Shown here piece after piece: positions 17,212 to 26,861 of a stretch of DNA of 64,000 bases. Source of the stretch: CACIIZ01 sp045565285 (GTDB taxonomy: Bacteria > Pseudomonadota > Alphaproteobacteria > Rhodobacterales > Rhodobacteraceae); NCBI GenBank assembly GCA_045565285.1, contig JBJLFR010000018.1, positions 31,237-95,236 on the forward strand, in the 5' to 3' direction. The position numbers and the translations under genes are program-made. Every line of letters starts with the position of its first letter. Positions within the stretch are counted from its first letter, which is position 1. Below the pieces are notes generated by a model. That model ran no database searches. It was not told the DNA's origin and worked only from the letters and a program-made list of their open reading frames with translations.

Positions 17212-18991
17212 CTAGCTTAAAATTTCTGCGTCTTGATTTTTCCATAAAGTATAATAATCTCCTCTAGCATTTATAAGTTCAGAGTGAGTTCCATGCTCTA
17301 TAATTTTCCCTGAATTTAAAACTATGATACGATCAACATCAGTAATAGCTGATAATCTGTGAGAAATTATTATCATTGAAGAATTTTGTTTTTCTTTTCT
17401 TAAATTTTTAAGTACTTTTTTCTCAGTACTATAGTCTAAGGATGATGTCGCCTCATCTAATAGTAATATAGGAGAATCCTTTAAAATTGTTCGTGCAATT
17501 CCAATTCTCTGTTTTTCACCACCAGAAAGCTTTAAACCTCTTTCACCAACTAAGGTGTTATAACCGTCAGATAATGAATTTATAAAATTATCCAAACAAG
17601 CGATTTTTGCAGCTATTTTAATTTGTTTCAGACTTGCATTTTGATTTCCATACTTAATATTATATAAGATAGTATCATTAAATAAAACAGTATCCTGGGG
17701 TACAACACCAATATTTTGGTGCAATGATTTTAGGGTGATGTCTTTAATGGATTGTCCATCAATAGAAATCTTTCCTCTATAGGGATCATAAAATCTAAAT
17801 AAAAGTCTCCCTATAGTGGATTTACCACTACCAGTAATACCTACAACTGCAATTTGTTCCCCTTTGAAAATATTTAATGAAAAATTTTTCAAAATAGTTT
17901 TGTCCCTATTATAGAAGAAACTTACATTCTGAAATTGAATATTACAATTAGAAATAATTAGTGGTTTAGCATTTTTTTTATCTTTTATTTCAACTTTATT
18001 ACTTAAAATTTGAAACATAGATTCTAAATCAACTAAGGCTTGTCTTATTTCTCTGTAAACTGAGCCAAGAAAGTTTAAAGGCATACTTAATTGTAAAATA
18101 ATAGCATTTAAACCAACAAATGCTCCTAATGTTAAGTTTCCATTATTAACTTGCTTCATAGCTAAAATCATTATTACTAATAATCCTGTAGTAATAATAA
18201 GAGCTTGACCTAAATTTAACAAAGCTAAAGTTAAACTAGTTTTAACAGCAGCTTTTTGATAATTTTTTCTGGAATAATTATATCTATTCATTTCGTATTC
18301 TTGAGCACTAAAATATTTAACAGTCTCATAATTTAAAAGCCCATCAATTGCTTTTTGATTGGAATCAGAATCAAATTCATTCATTTTTTTTCTAATCAAA
18401 ACTCGCCACTCTGTTATTTTAAAAGTAAAAAAAGCATAAAAAATCAAGGAAGCTGAAACAATAATTGTATAAATTATATCAAATTTATAAACCAAAATTA
18501 TCATAACTAAAAAAAATTCAAAAATTAATGGAACTATATTAAAAAAACAAAAATCGTAATAAAAATTCAGTACCAATAATTCCCCTTTCAACAATTCGGC
18601 TTAAAGCACCAGTTTTTCTTGTAAGATGAAAATTTAATGACAATGAATGAATATGGTTGAATGCCTTTAATGCAATTAATCTTAAAGCATTTTGTCCTAC
18701 TGAAGCAAAAACTGCGTCTCTTAACTGAGTAAAACCTACACTTAATATTCTAAAAAAATTATAAATTATAATAAAGCTTAAAGAACCAAAAAGAAATAAA
18801 AAAAAATTATCCTTTTTTTCGTAAGAGATTTCAAAAGAATCAATAATCCAGATTAAACTTACTGGTACGAGAACAGTGAAAATTTTTGCAAAAATAAGTG
18901 ACAAAAATGATAAAATAACTCTTAATCGAAATTCAAAATTATTTTTAGGCCATAAAAAAGGAATTATATTTTTTATAATTTCAAAATGCAT
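17212..18991 (-). pseudogene. Atm1-type ABC exporter split by a +1 frameshift in a poly-T run
   Basis: Two overlapping frames together encode one half-size exporter of about 590 residues. The N-terminal part (18991 to 18539) holds the first membrane helices and ends FLLRFLFF-stop. The C-terminal part resumes with NIVPLIFEFFLV and continues through TEWRVLIRKKMNE and NYETVKYF to the ATPase (GSGKST Walker A, LSGGEKQR signature, LLLDEATSSLD). These are hallmarks of the Atm1/HMT1 family (export of sulfur/glutathione species). The break coincides with a T7 run on the coding strand (18541-18547); T6 would restore one frame. It may be a sequence error, a decayed gene, or read by slippage. Confidence 0.85.
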
Positions 18992-19058
18992 ATTTTGATT
19001 TTCAACTACAATATTTTTGATTAATTTATTAAATTAGAGTTAAGTTGGATTAAAGGCT

Positions 19059-20411
19059 TTAATTCAATAGTGAGAAAATTTGACCAGGGTATATAAGGTT
19101 TGGATCTTTTATCAGATGGCTATTTTTGTTATATATCTCTACATACATAATTCCTCTGCCATATATTTTCCTGGCAATACGCCATAAACTGTTTCCAGGC
19201 TGTACAGTAATTGCTTCAGTAAATATTTTATCTAATAAATCTTTCGCCTCTTGCTTAAAGGGTGTTTCTATTCTAAATTTTACTTCACCACTATCTGAAG
19301 TCTCATCAACTCTGAGTTTATATATACCTGGTTTAACAAAACCTAAATCTACTGTCCAAGCTCCATCCAAACTAGGCCTAGTTTTTCTTTGGAAATTATT
19401 ATTAAGATATATAAGAACATTCATTTCCTTCCTTGCCCTACCAAATAAAATAGCAGTTCCATTTTCAGAATATTTTATCCTATCCAAGGTAAGATTCTCA
19501 ACACTTATCGGTTTATATTCTTGCTGAATAATAAAATCGTCTTTTTCAACCTTAACAATAGTTAAATCATCTATTTTTTCATTGGAACCATTCTTACTAT
19601 CTTTATGATTAATTATACCAGGCAAAATTAAAAAACTTCTTGTCTCATATACCCAATCTTCTTCTTTTTTTTCTAAATCCTGATTTGTCTCTTCAACTTT
19701 TTTATCAACTCTTGTGATAATTTTAAGTTCTTGAGGATCATTAGATGAAGTAATCTGTCCTGTGATTACAAAATCCCCATCTTTATTTACCTCTGTTTTA
19801 GCTATTGTTTTATCGCCAATTTTTGCCTCTACAGTAGTTGATGGTTCTGCATTACCTGCTATTACTGTAATACCACTTTCATCCACTCTTAAGATGTCAA
19901 CTTTAGTTTCTTCTTTTTTTATAAAACCCTCGGTTTTATTGTTCAGTTTTGGGGAGTTTAAACTAGATAAATTTGACTCATTTTGAATATCAGTTTTTTT
20001 TGTTTTATCATTATTTTTTTCATCATTTAAACTAGATTGAAAATTAGATTGTTTTTTCTTTTTTAAATCATTAGGTTCAATAGTTTCAATTGTTTTATTT
20101 TTTAATAAATCTGCAACCTCTTGATTTTCAATATTTTCTTTTATAATTTTATCTTCTGATTTTTTTTCTATATTATTAGTTATTTTAGATGAGCTTTTTT
20201 TATCAACTGATGTATTGTTTTTAGAGTTTACATATTCGTCTAAATCTTCAGTATTTTTATTTGATATTACTTTTTTAGTTTCTACTTCAACTTTAGTTAA
20301 TTCATCTTCTTTAATAGACTGATTAACTATAGCATAAATCCCAATAGAAATAACTGCTACCAATAATAATAAAGCACCAGGCCAACCAATTTTTAAAATA
20401 ATCTTATTCAT
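19059..20411 (-). CDS. Membrane-anchored LysM domain protein
   Basis: A 450-residue protein with an N-terminal membrane segment (about 9-29). Next is a low-complexity Lys/Glu/Asn/Ser region (about 40-170), then a small beta-sandwich-like segment around VIAGNAEPSTTVEAKIGD. A second similar segment includes ENGTAILFGRAR, and the C-terminal LysM domain ends in TVQPGNSLWRIARKIYG and LIYPGQIF. It should sit in the periplasm and bind peptidoglycan. Proteins of this layout are common in alphaproteobacteria and of unknown function. It is transcribed toward the Atm1-like gene, and its start is divergent from the LOG gene. Confidence 0.85.
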   Translation of the reverse strand: MNKIILKIGWPGALLLLVAVISIGIYAIVNQSIKEDELTKVEVETKKVISNKNTEDLDEYVNSKNNTSVDKKSSSKITNNIEKKSEDKIIKENIENQEVADLLKNKTIETIEPNDLKKKKQSNFQSSLNDEKNNDKTKKTDIQNESNLSSLNSPKLNNKTEGFIKKEETKVDILRVDESGITVIAGNAEPSTTVEAKIGDKTIAKTEVNKDGDFVITGQITSSNDPQELKIITRVDKKVEETNQDLEKKEEDWVYETRSFLILPGIINHKDSKNGSNEKIDDLTIVKVEKDDFIIQQEYKPISVENLTLDRIKYSENGTAILFGRARKEMNVLIYLNNNFQRKTRPSLDGAWTVDLGFVKPGIYKLRVDETSDSGEVKFRIETPFKQEAKDLLDKIFTEAITVQPGNSLWRIARKIYGRGIMYVEIYNKNSHLIKDPNLIYPGQIFSLLN

Positions 20412-20496
20412 ATTTTATTTATAAACTTTAAAAAATATATCTTTCTGGAGTTAAACACAAGAATACTGTTACAGTAAATAAAAAAGGGAATTAATA

Positions 20497-21072
20497 ATGT
20501 CAAAAGAGAGAATAAAATCAATATGTGTTTATTGTGGATCACGTTTAGGATTATCAAATGAGTATACTGATAATGCAAAAATTTTGGGGAAGAAAATAGC
20601 ATATAATAATCTTAAGCTTGTATATGGTGGAGGAAATATAGGACTTATGGGAATTTTAGCAGAATCATGCAAACAGAATGGGGGTAAAATATTAGGTGTA
20701 ATACCATATAACCTTACAAAAAAAGAACAAGGGAAGCAAAATATTTCAAATTATATTATAACTGAGGACATGCACGAAAGAAAAAAAATTATGTACATGA
20801 ATTCTGATATGATCATAGCACTTCCTGGGGGAATAGGTACTCTTGAAGAACTTTTTGAAATGTTAACTTGGAAACAACTTGGGTTTCATAAAAAACCAGT
20901 TTATTTATTAAATATTTTGGATTATTGGGATAGTCTATTGAATCTATTAGATATTATGATTAAAAAAGGGTTTTTAGAAAAAGAAGCAAATAATTATTTT
21001 AAAGTTTGTGAAACAGTTGATGAAATTTTTTTAGATTTAAAAAAAGAAGGATTAATTGTATCAAAAGAATAA
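20497..21072 (+). CDS. LOG family protein (nucleoside 5'-monophosphate phosphoribohydrolase type)
   Basis: A 191-residue Rossmann-like protein with SICVYCGSRLG at the N-terminus, VYGGGNIGLMG, and the family signature PGGIGTLEELFE. LOG proteins cleave the N-glycosidic bond of AMP or cytokinin nucleotides, and their bacterial roles include nucleotide salvage or damage control. The start (ATG 20497) is preceded by AAAGGGA. Its last 79 nt overlap the convergent EamA gene. Substrate not predictable. Confidence 0.88.
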   Translation: MSKERIKSICVYCGSRLGLSNEYTDNAKILGKKIAYNNLKLVYGGGNIGLMGILAESCKQNGGKILGVIPYNLTKKEQGKQNISNYIITEDMHERKKIMYMNSDMIIALPGGIGTLEELFEMLTWKQLGFHKKPVYLLNILDYWDSLLNLLDIMIKKGFLEKEANNYFKVCETVDEIFLDLKKEGLIVSKE

Positions 21073-21905
21073 AGTAATAAACCAAACCAAATAAAAGTAA
21101 AACTCAATAAATGTAAACTGCTAAATGGTTCGGAGAAAATAAAAACTGCAACTAAAAACTGTAGTGTTGGGTTTAGATAATTAATTAAACCTACTGTAGA
21201 ATACTTTAATTTTCGTGTTGCAAATGAAAATAGGTAGAGGGGTAAAGCGGTAATCAGCCCTGAAACTATAAGCAAAAAGTAATCACCTTGAGTTAGGTAA
21301 TTAACTTTTTCTGGAAATTGAATACTTGTAAATAACAAAAATCCGAAAGCTAATGGGCATAATAAAAAAATCTCTATTGTAATAGTTATAAGGGGATCCA
21401 AGTCCATTTTTTTTTTTAAAAGACCATAAACAGCAAAAGTAGTCCCCATAATTATGGAAATCAAAGGAATAGACTGCATACCTAAGGATAGTAAAATAAC
21501 TGAAATCAAAGCAAAAATTATCGCAATAAACTGAATTATTGTAAAACGTTCTTTAAAAAATATAAAACCAAATAATATAGCAATTAATGGAAAAACGTAA
21601 TAGGCAAATGATGCCTGTAATACTTGATCTATACTAATTGAGTAAATAAAACCAAATTGATTTATACCTATCATTATAGTTGCAAATAAAATTAAAATAA
21701 AAGTATTTAAATTTTTGATAATTCTAATTGTACTATTAGTTTTCTTTGAAGCTGCAACAAAAAAAAAAAGAAAAATGAAAGAAAAAATAATACGAAATGT
21801 CATTATTATTTCAGGAGTAATATGATCTAATAACCTATATAAAAGAGGAGAAAATCCCCAAATACTACAAGCTATAATAACAGCTGAAAATGGAAAAAAG
21901 ATCAA
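20994..21905 (-). CDS. EamA/RarD-type drug/metabolite transporter
   Basis: A 303-residue membrane protein with about ten hydrophobic segments arranged as two EamA repeats. WGFSPLLYRLL near the N-terminus and DYFLLIVSGLITALPLYLFSFA-like sequence in the second half match the RarD branch. It should be a secondary transporter in the inner membrane, with substrate unknown. Its C-terminal 26 codons overlap the end of the LOG gene on the other strand. It contains an uninterrupted 11-base T run (21407-21417) that stays in frame, relevant to the frameshifts seen elsewhere. It begins 8 nt after sodB. Confidence 0.85.
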   Translation of the reverse strand: MIFFPFSAVIIACSIWGFSPLLYRLLDHITPEIIMTFRIIFSFIFLFFFVAASKKTNSTIRIIKNLNTFILILFATIMIGINQFGFIYSISIDQVLQASFAYYVFPLIAILFGFIFFKERFTIIQFIAIIFALISVILLSLGMQSIPLISIIMGTTFAVYGLLKKKMDLDPLITITIEIFLLCPLAFGFLLFTSIQFPEKVNYLTQGDYFLLIVSGLITALPLYLFSFATRKLKYSTVGLINYLNPTLQFLVAVFIFSEPFSSLHLLSFTFIWFGLLLYSFDTINPSFFKSKKISSTVSQTLK

Positions 21906-21912
21906 ATAGATA

Positions 21913-22515
21913 TTACTTTAATCGTGAAGCAACATTTTCCCAGTCAACTAGATTATCAATAAAATTTGATAGGTAAGCAGGTCTTTTATTTCTAAAATCA
22001 ATGTAATAGGAATGCTCCCAAACATCACATCCTAATAATGTATTCTGATTATGGCAAATTGGGTTAACACCATTCTCTGTTTTGGTAATTTTAAGCGATC
22101 CATCTTGATTCTGAACTAACCAGCACCAACCAGATCCAAATTGGCCTACTCCGGCCGCTAAAAATTCTTCTTTAAATTTGTCAAAAGATCCAAAGTTTTC
22201 TGAAATTTTGTTTTCTAAATTTGATGGGATTTTCTTCCCGTTAGGTCCCATCATTTCCCAAAATTGACAATGATTCCAATGTTGGGAAACATTATTAAAT
22301 ATTCCATTTTGAGATACTGTAGAACTACCATAAGTACCCAAAATTATTTCTTCAACTGACTTATTTTCCCACTCAGTTCCGGAAATTAGTTTATTTCCAT
22401 TATCCACATATGCTTTGTGATGTAAATCATGATGAAATTCCAAAGTTTCTCTGCTCATGCCTAGATCTTCTAGTGAATCATGACTGTATGGTAAATCGGG
22501 TAAAGTAAAACTCAT
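21913..22515 (-). CDS. sodB: Superoxide dismutase (Fe/Mn)
   Basis: Dismutates superoxide in the cytosol. The 200-residue protein has the Fe/Mn-SOD ligand set: histidine in ETLEFHHDLHHKAYVD, histidine in VSQHWNHCQFW, and Asp and His in CDVWEHSYYIDF. GQFGSGWCWLV precedes the last ligands. The alphaproteobacterial SodB type is suggested by the overall sequence (FTLPDLPY start). Metal preference cannot be decided here. The EamA gene begins 8 nt downstream on the same strand. Confidence 0.95.
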   Translation of the reverse strand: MSFTLPDLPYSHDSLEDLGMSRETLEFHHDLHHKAYVDNGNKLISGTEWENKSVEEIILGTYGSSTVSQNGIFNNVSQHWNHCQFWEMMGPNGKKIPSNLENKISENFGSFDKFKEEFLAAGVGQFGSGWCWLVQNQDGSLKITKTENGVNPICHNQNTLLGCDVWEHSYYIDFRNKRPAYLSNFIDNLVDWENVASRLK

Positions 22516-22608
22516 TTTGGCCTCTAAATATATGTTATTAAATTTATAAATTCTATAATGTTTGCTTATATTACAAATCTAAATTTAAATTTCAACTACT
22601 TAAATTTT

Positions 22609-22962
22609 TTATATAGGCATAAGTAACGCACCTGCTTTACGTTGACTTGAAATTGTAATATTAAAAGCTCTACATGCAGTTGGAGTATTAAAACATTCAC
22701 TAACGATATTTTTTTTAATTAAAAACTCATTAAATTTTTTATTCAATTTCTGATTTTGAATTCCAGTACCAATAAATAATATTTCCATATCTATAATATC
22801 ATTTTCTAGAAAAGAAAAATCATCAAACCCAGTCCATTTGGAAACAATATTTGAAAAAAGAAATATTCCACCCTCATAGCTGTGATTATTAATATTAAAG
22901 CTATTAACACCATATCCCTGAATTGGTATACAATCTTCAAAAGAAGTTTCTGAAAATAACAA
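22609..22962 (-). CDS. Mth938-like domain protein (DUF498)
   Basis: A 117-residue protein with the DUF498/Mth938 pattern: GVNSFNINNHSYEGGIFLFSN near the N-terminus, IDMEILFIGTGIQNQKL in the middle and NTPTACRAFNITISSQRKAGALLMPI at the end. The family includes human NDUFAF3, a complex I assembly factor, and is commonly found next to secF in alphaproteobacteria, as it is here (10 nt after secF). Function in bacteria is unknown. Confidence 0.85.
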   Translation of the reverse strand: MLFSETSFEDCIPIQGYGVNSFNINNHSYEGGIFLFSNIVSKWTGFDDFSFLENDIIDMEILFIGTGIQNQKLNKKFNEFLIKKNIVSECFNTPTACRAFNITISSQRKAGALLMPI

Positions 22963-22972
22963 CTATAAAATC

Positions 22973-23953
22973 CTAACTATCGAAATCATCAAAATTGGTA
23001 CCTGGATTCCCAGAACCTTTATTACTCCAATCTCTTTTAACACCAAGTTTTAGTAATAAAGAAGATGCAATAAAAATAGATGAATAGGTTCCAATCAATA
23101 CTCCCCAAATCATTGCAAATGTAAAACCTCTAATTACCTCACCACCAAAAATAAATAGAGCTAATAGAGCGAGCAATGTCGTTAATGAAGTTATAATTGT
23201 TCTACTTAAAGTTTCATTTATAGATTTGTTTAGCACTTCTATCAATTCAATTGACTGATATTTTTTTAAGTTCTCACGTATCCTATCAAAAACTATAACA
23301 GTATCATTTAATGAATAACCTACAATAGTTAAAAGAGCTGCAATTATCGATAAATTGAATTCTAACCCTATTATTGAAAAAATACCTATCGTTACAACAA
23401 CATCGTGTATCAAAGCTAGTACTGCACCCATTGAAAACTGCCATTCAAAACGTATCCAAATATAAAAAAGAACTGCAAAAACAGCTAAGCAAACAGCTAG
23501 AATAGCCTTTTTAACAAGTTCTCCTGAAATTTTAGAGCCAACACTCTCTGTTTGTAAAAAAGAAATTCCATTTACAGTTTCACTTAGATTTTTTTTAACT
23601 GCAATTATCATATTATTTTGAACTTCTTCATCCCCATCTTGCTGTTCAATTTTGACTAGAAACATTTGATTAGAAGTTCCGATTATTGAGTCTGCTGGAT
23701 CTGAAATTTTAGTAACAACAGTATCACCTAATTCTAAAACATTTAAAGATTTTCTAATTTCTGTTATTGAGGAACTATTTGAGACTTTTATCATCAACAT
23801 TGTACCACCACGAAAATCTATTCCATAATTTAGGCCATTTATAAGATAAAAGATAAAAGAAGTTAAAATAGCAACTCCTGATATCCAAACAGCTAATTTA
23901 GAGTTACCTAAAAAATTTATACTGGTATTACTCGGCACTAAGCGTAATCTCAT
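22973..23953 (-). CDS. secF: Protein translocase subunit SecF
   Basis: Inner-membrane partner of SecD that drives late stages of Sec export using the proton gradient. The 326-residue protein has six membrane segments. Characteristic blocks are GIDFRGGTMLMIKV in the first periplasmic loop region, VGYSLNDTVIVFDRIRENL, and NETLSRTIITSLTTLLALLALFIFGG. It lies 9 nt after secD and before the DUF498 gene, a standard arrangement. Confidence 0.95.
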   Translation of the reverse strand: MRLRLVPSNTSINFLGNSKLAVWISGVAILTSFIFYLINGLNYGIDFRGGTMLMIKVSNSSSITEIRKSLNVLELGDTVVTKISDPADSIIGTSNQMFLVKIEQQDGDEEVQNNMIIAVKKNLSETVNGISFLQTESVGSKISGELVKKAILAVCLAVFAVLFYIWIRFEWQFSMGAVLALIHDVVVTIGIFSIIGLEFNLSIIAALLTIVGYSLNDTVIVFDRIRENLKKYQSIELIEVLNKSINETLSRTIITSLTTLLALLALFIFGGEVIRGFTFAMIWGVLIGTYSSIFIASSLLLKLGVKRDWSNKGSGNPGTNFDDFDS

Positions 23954-23962
23954 GATAATGCC

Positions 23963-25603
23963 CTATAGTTTTAAATCTTTAGGCTTTTTTAACCCAAAGT
24001 ATATTGAAATTAATAATCTTGTTAAGTATATAGCAGTAAATACTGAAGTGACTATACCTACACCAAGTGTAACTGAAAAACCTTTTATTGGACCTGAACC
24101 AAGCGTAAATAAAATTATCGCCGCTATAAAAGTTGTAACATTAGCATCTATAATGGAGGTCAAAGCTTTTTCATAACCTAGCTCAATTGCCCTATATAAA
24201 CTTTTATTAGTTTTAATTTCCTCTTTTATACGCTCAAAAATTAAAACATTGGCATCAACTGCCATCCCTATAGTTAATACAATTCCAGCAATTCCAGGTA
24301 AAGTAAGTGTAGCTGAAAAATAGGCCATTATTGAAAATATCAATGCAATATTAAAAATTAAACCAACATTTGCGAATAACCCAAATAATCCATAGGAAAA
24401 AAACATAAACAATAAAACTAAAATCCCTGCAATTACTGATGCAGCTTTCCCAGACTTAATACTATCCGCACCTAATTCTGGTCCTACTGTTCTTTGTTCT
24501 AAAACTTTAATGGAAGCAGGTAAAGCACCTGCTTTAAGAAGTATAGCTAAACGATTACTCTCATCGATAGAAAAATTTCCAGTTATAATTCCTGCTCCAC
24601 CAGGAATGTGACTTTGTATAATAGGAGCTGAAATAACCTGATCATCTAGTACGATAGCAAATGGATTACCTATATTATTTTTTGTATATTCACCAAATTT
24701 TCTTCCTCCTACAGGATTAAATTGAAAAGAAACTGCTGGTCTATTGTTTTGATCAAAAGAAGGTTGAGCATTAGTTAATTGAGATCCTGAAACTACAAAT
24801 TTTTTTTCTAATTCCAGACAATTATTTATATCTTCCATATTGGCAACTATGATAGTTCTACTAGTTGATTTTTTATCACAATATACATTATCTTTAATAA
24901 CTGGATGAAAAGTAAGCTTTGCCGTTTTACCTATTAGTTGTAACAATTCTTCAGCTGATCCTAGCCCAGGAACTTGAATTAAGATTCTCCTGCTTCCTTG
25001 CTTTTGAATTGTCGGCTCTCTAGTTCCAGCCTCATCTACTCTTCTTCTGATAATCTCTAATGACTGTCCCATAGTTTGATTATCAATTTTATTTTTTTCT
25101 TGATCGTAAAAAGATACTTTAATACCGTTTTCTTCAAATATTGAAAATTTTAGTATATTTTTATTAGAAGTAATTTCATTACTCAAAATAGAAATAGCAT
25201 CGTCTATCTTCCTTTTTTTATTGAATTTTATAATTAAACTATCACCCTCAGGTGATATAATTTGTGTAAATGATCCTATTTCTTTTCTGAAATTCCTTAA
25301 AGTATTTCTAATTTCAGGCCAAAAATTTTGAATTCTTTCTGAATATACGTCTTCTAGATTTACTTCTACTAAAACATGTGCACCACCCCTTAAATCAAGT
25401 CCTAAATTTACTAAATCTGAAGGCGCCCAATCATACCATAATTTTTTTTCAGAATGCGGTTCTTGATTATCTACTAATTCAGATTTTCTCAAATCATTAT
25501 ATTTTTCTACTTGAGAATAGAAAAAATGAGGAATGAAATTATAAATACCCCAAATGCAGGGAATTATTATAACCAGAATTTTCCAAAGTGGGAATTTTAA
25601 CAT
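23963..25603 (-). CDS. secD: Protein translocase subunit SecD
   Basis: Inner-membrane Sec accessory protein with a large periplasmic domain between TM1 and TM2. The 546-residue length is typical. Motifs include GLDLRGGAHVLVEV after TM1, RRRVDEAGTREPTIQKQG, IQVPGL, and the C-terminal membrane block GIAGIVLTIGMAVDANVLIFERIKEE. The start ATG is at 25603, 36 nt after the end of the (frameshifted) yajC frame. Operon order yajC-secD-secF is conserved. Confidence 0.95.
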   Translation of the reverse strand: MLKFPLWKILVIIIPCIWGIYNFIPHFFYSQVEKYNDLRKSELVDNQEPHSEKKLWYDWAPSDLVNLGLDLRGGAHVLVEVNLEDVYSERIQNFWPEIRNTLRNFRKEIGSFTQIISPEGDSLIIKFNKKRKIDDAISILSNEITSNKNILKFSIFEENGIKVSFYDQEKNKIDNQTMGQSLEIIRRRVDEAGTREPTIQKQGSRRILIQVPGLGSAEELLQLIGKTAKLTFHPVIKDNVYCDKKSTSRTIIVANMEDINNCLELEKKFVVSGSQLTNAQPSFDQNNRPAVSFQFNPVGGRKFGEYTKNNIGNPFAIVLDDQVISAPIIQSHIPGGAGIITGNFSIDESNRLAILLKAGALPASIKVLEQRTVGPELGADSIKSGKAASVIAGILVLLFMFFSYGLFGLFANVGLIFNIALIFSIMAYFSATLTLPGIAGIVLTIGMAVDANVLIFERIKEEIKTNKSLYRAIELGYEKALTSIIDANVTTFIAAIILFTLGSGPIKGFSVTLGVGIVTSVFTAIYLTRLLISIYFGLKKPKDLKL

Positions 25604-25638
25604 ACGACGTAAACTTGAAATTTTTAAAGTTTAAAAAA

Positions 25639-25954
25639 TTATGTCTTATTAATAATATTTACTACTGTAGACCTCATGATACGAACTTTAGTATTTGCGG
25701 CTATCTCAACTTCTATTTCACTATCATCCTTGATTTTAGAAACTTTGCCAATAATACCACCTTGAGTCAAAATTTGATCCCCTCTTTTCAAGGCATTAAC
25801 CATCAAATTATGTTCCTTTGCCTTTTTTTTGTTGGGGTCTTATAATTATAAAATACATAATTAAAAAAATAAGAAGAAGTGGAACTAGAGAACCTATGGT
25901 GGAACCAAATCCCCCTGTTCCAGAGGCTTGAGCAAAAGCAGGAGTAGCAAACAT
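25639..25954 (-). pseudogene. yajC: YajC preprotein translocase subunit, frameshifted in a poly-A run
   Basis: From ATG 25952-25954 the frame reads an N-terminal MFATPAFAQASG, one membrane segment (VPLLLIFLIMYFIII) and RPQQKK, then GKGT-stop. In the next frame the expected YajC domain continues: EHNLMVNALKRGDQILTQGG, then IGKVSKIKDDSEIEVEIA, ending NIINKT at 25639. Removing one A from the A8 run of the coding strand (25823-25830) gives a single 104-residue YajC. The gene sits directly upstream of secD as expected. This is either a sequence error, a real disruption, or a slippage site. Confidence 0.85.
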
Positions 25955-26086
25955 TTAATAACCTTTCGATTTTTTATTTATTTATCCTATAATTTAAATA
26001 TAAATTCTTTATTTTTAACGATATTAATTATTTAAAAGGAATAGATCGGTCAAGTATAATAATAATATGGGTATAAAATTTTTAAT

Positions 26087-26434
26087 CTAATTTTTTTGTA
26101 TATTAACAAAGCTATTAGAAAACGCATTAAGTTCTTCTTTTGTTAAATTTGATAACTTTGATCTTAATTTTGATTTATTAACGTTTTGTTCTTTTTTATT
26201 ATGTAATTCACCCGGTAATGGCTTCCACTCTAAAACAAGATTACCTTTTTTTAATTTTGCAGGAAGAGTTAAACCATAACGGTTTGCTAGCTTTTCAAAT
26301 TCATATCTCAAATTTTCTAAATCTCTAACTTCAAAACCTTTTGGAAATATAACCTCGCCCAGATTATAGTCCAAGTCATTATTTTCATTAATAAGAAATT
26401 CCATAAAAGAAATTTGGGTCGGTTTAGAATCCAT
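26087..26434 (-). CDS. Hypothetical protein, hydrophilic, 115 residues
   Basis: Not recognised. The frame is open from a GTG at 26446, but the ATG at 26434 has GGAGAAG just upstream and is preferred. The protein is soluble and charged, without signal or membrane segment. Its N-terminal part includes GEVIFPKGFEVRDLENLRYEFEKLANRYG; the C-terminal third is Lys/Asn-rich and helical. It lies upstream of yajC on the same strand with a 130-nt gap, so it may have its own transcript. Coding is supported by the balanced composition and good start signal. Confidence 0.6.
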   Translation of the reverse strand: MDSKPTQISFMEFLINENNDLDYNLGEVIFPKGFEVRDLENLRYEFEKLANRYGLTLPAKLKKGNLVLEWKPLPGELHNKKEQNVNKSKLRSKLSNLTKEELNAFSNSFVNIQKN

Positions 26435-26529
26435 TAACTTCTCCACATCCTCTATATATATTAATTATTATTATTTATTCAACTATATTTAGTGTATTAT
26501 AAAATTGTCAATTTTATATGGTAAAAAGT

Positions 26530-26784
26530 TCAATAGCATAGAATTATTCTGCTATCATCTTGATATCCAAAAAAACAATTTACTTCTGATTTATCCAAAT
26601 GAATTTTTAGATTCATTAGTTTATTAAAATCTACATTTTTATTTTTTAAGATTTTGTTTTTTAAATCAACTTTAGATATTTCTTTTCTATTTAATAATTG
26701 AGATTCTATATCAATAACCTTAGCCAAAGAATTTGAGCATATGTAAATAAAAAAAAGAGAGGAAAATATAATCAATTTTCTCAT
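26530..26784 (-). CDS. Small secreted protein of unknown function
   Basis: An 84-residue product with a convincing Sec signal peptide (MRKLIIFSSLFFIYICSNSLA, cleavage after residue 21 or so). The mature segment of about 63 residues is Lys/Leu/Asn-rich and contains two cysteines near its C-terminus, at about residues 72 and 83. No family is recognised. No clear ribosome-binding site precedes the ATG. It is on the same strand as the neighbouring small secreted protein upstream. Confidence 0.5.
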   Translation of the reverse strand: MRKLIIFSSLFFIYICSNSLAKVIDIESQLLNRKEISKVDLKNKILKNKNVDFNKLMNLKIHLDKSEVNCFFGYQDDSRIILCY

Positions 26785-26861
26785 TGCTAATACTTAAAAA
26801 ATAAAATTACCATTTTTTCAATCTAATTTAAAAAATTTATTTAGGATTACCAAAAAAATAA

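Noticed and set aside
20408..20602. 64-codon minus-strand frame upstream of the LysM gene
   Set aside because: Covers the divergent promoter and antisense of the LOG start; no start signal and no recognisable protein.
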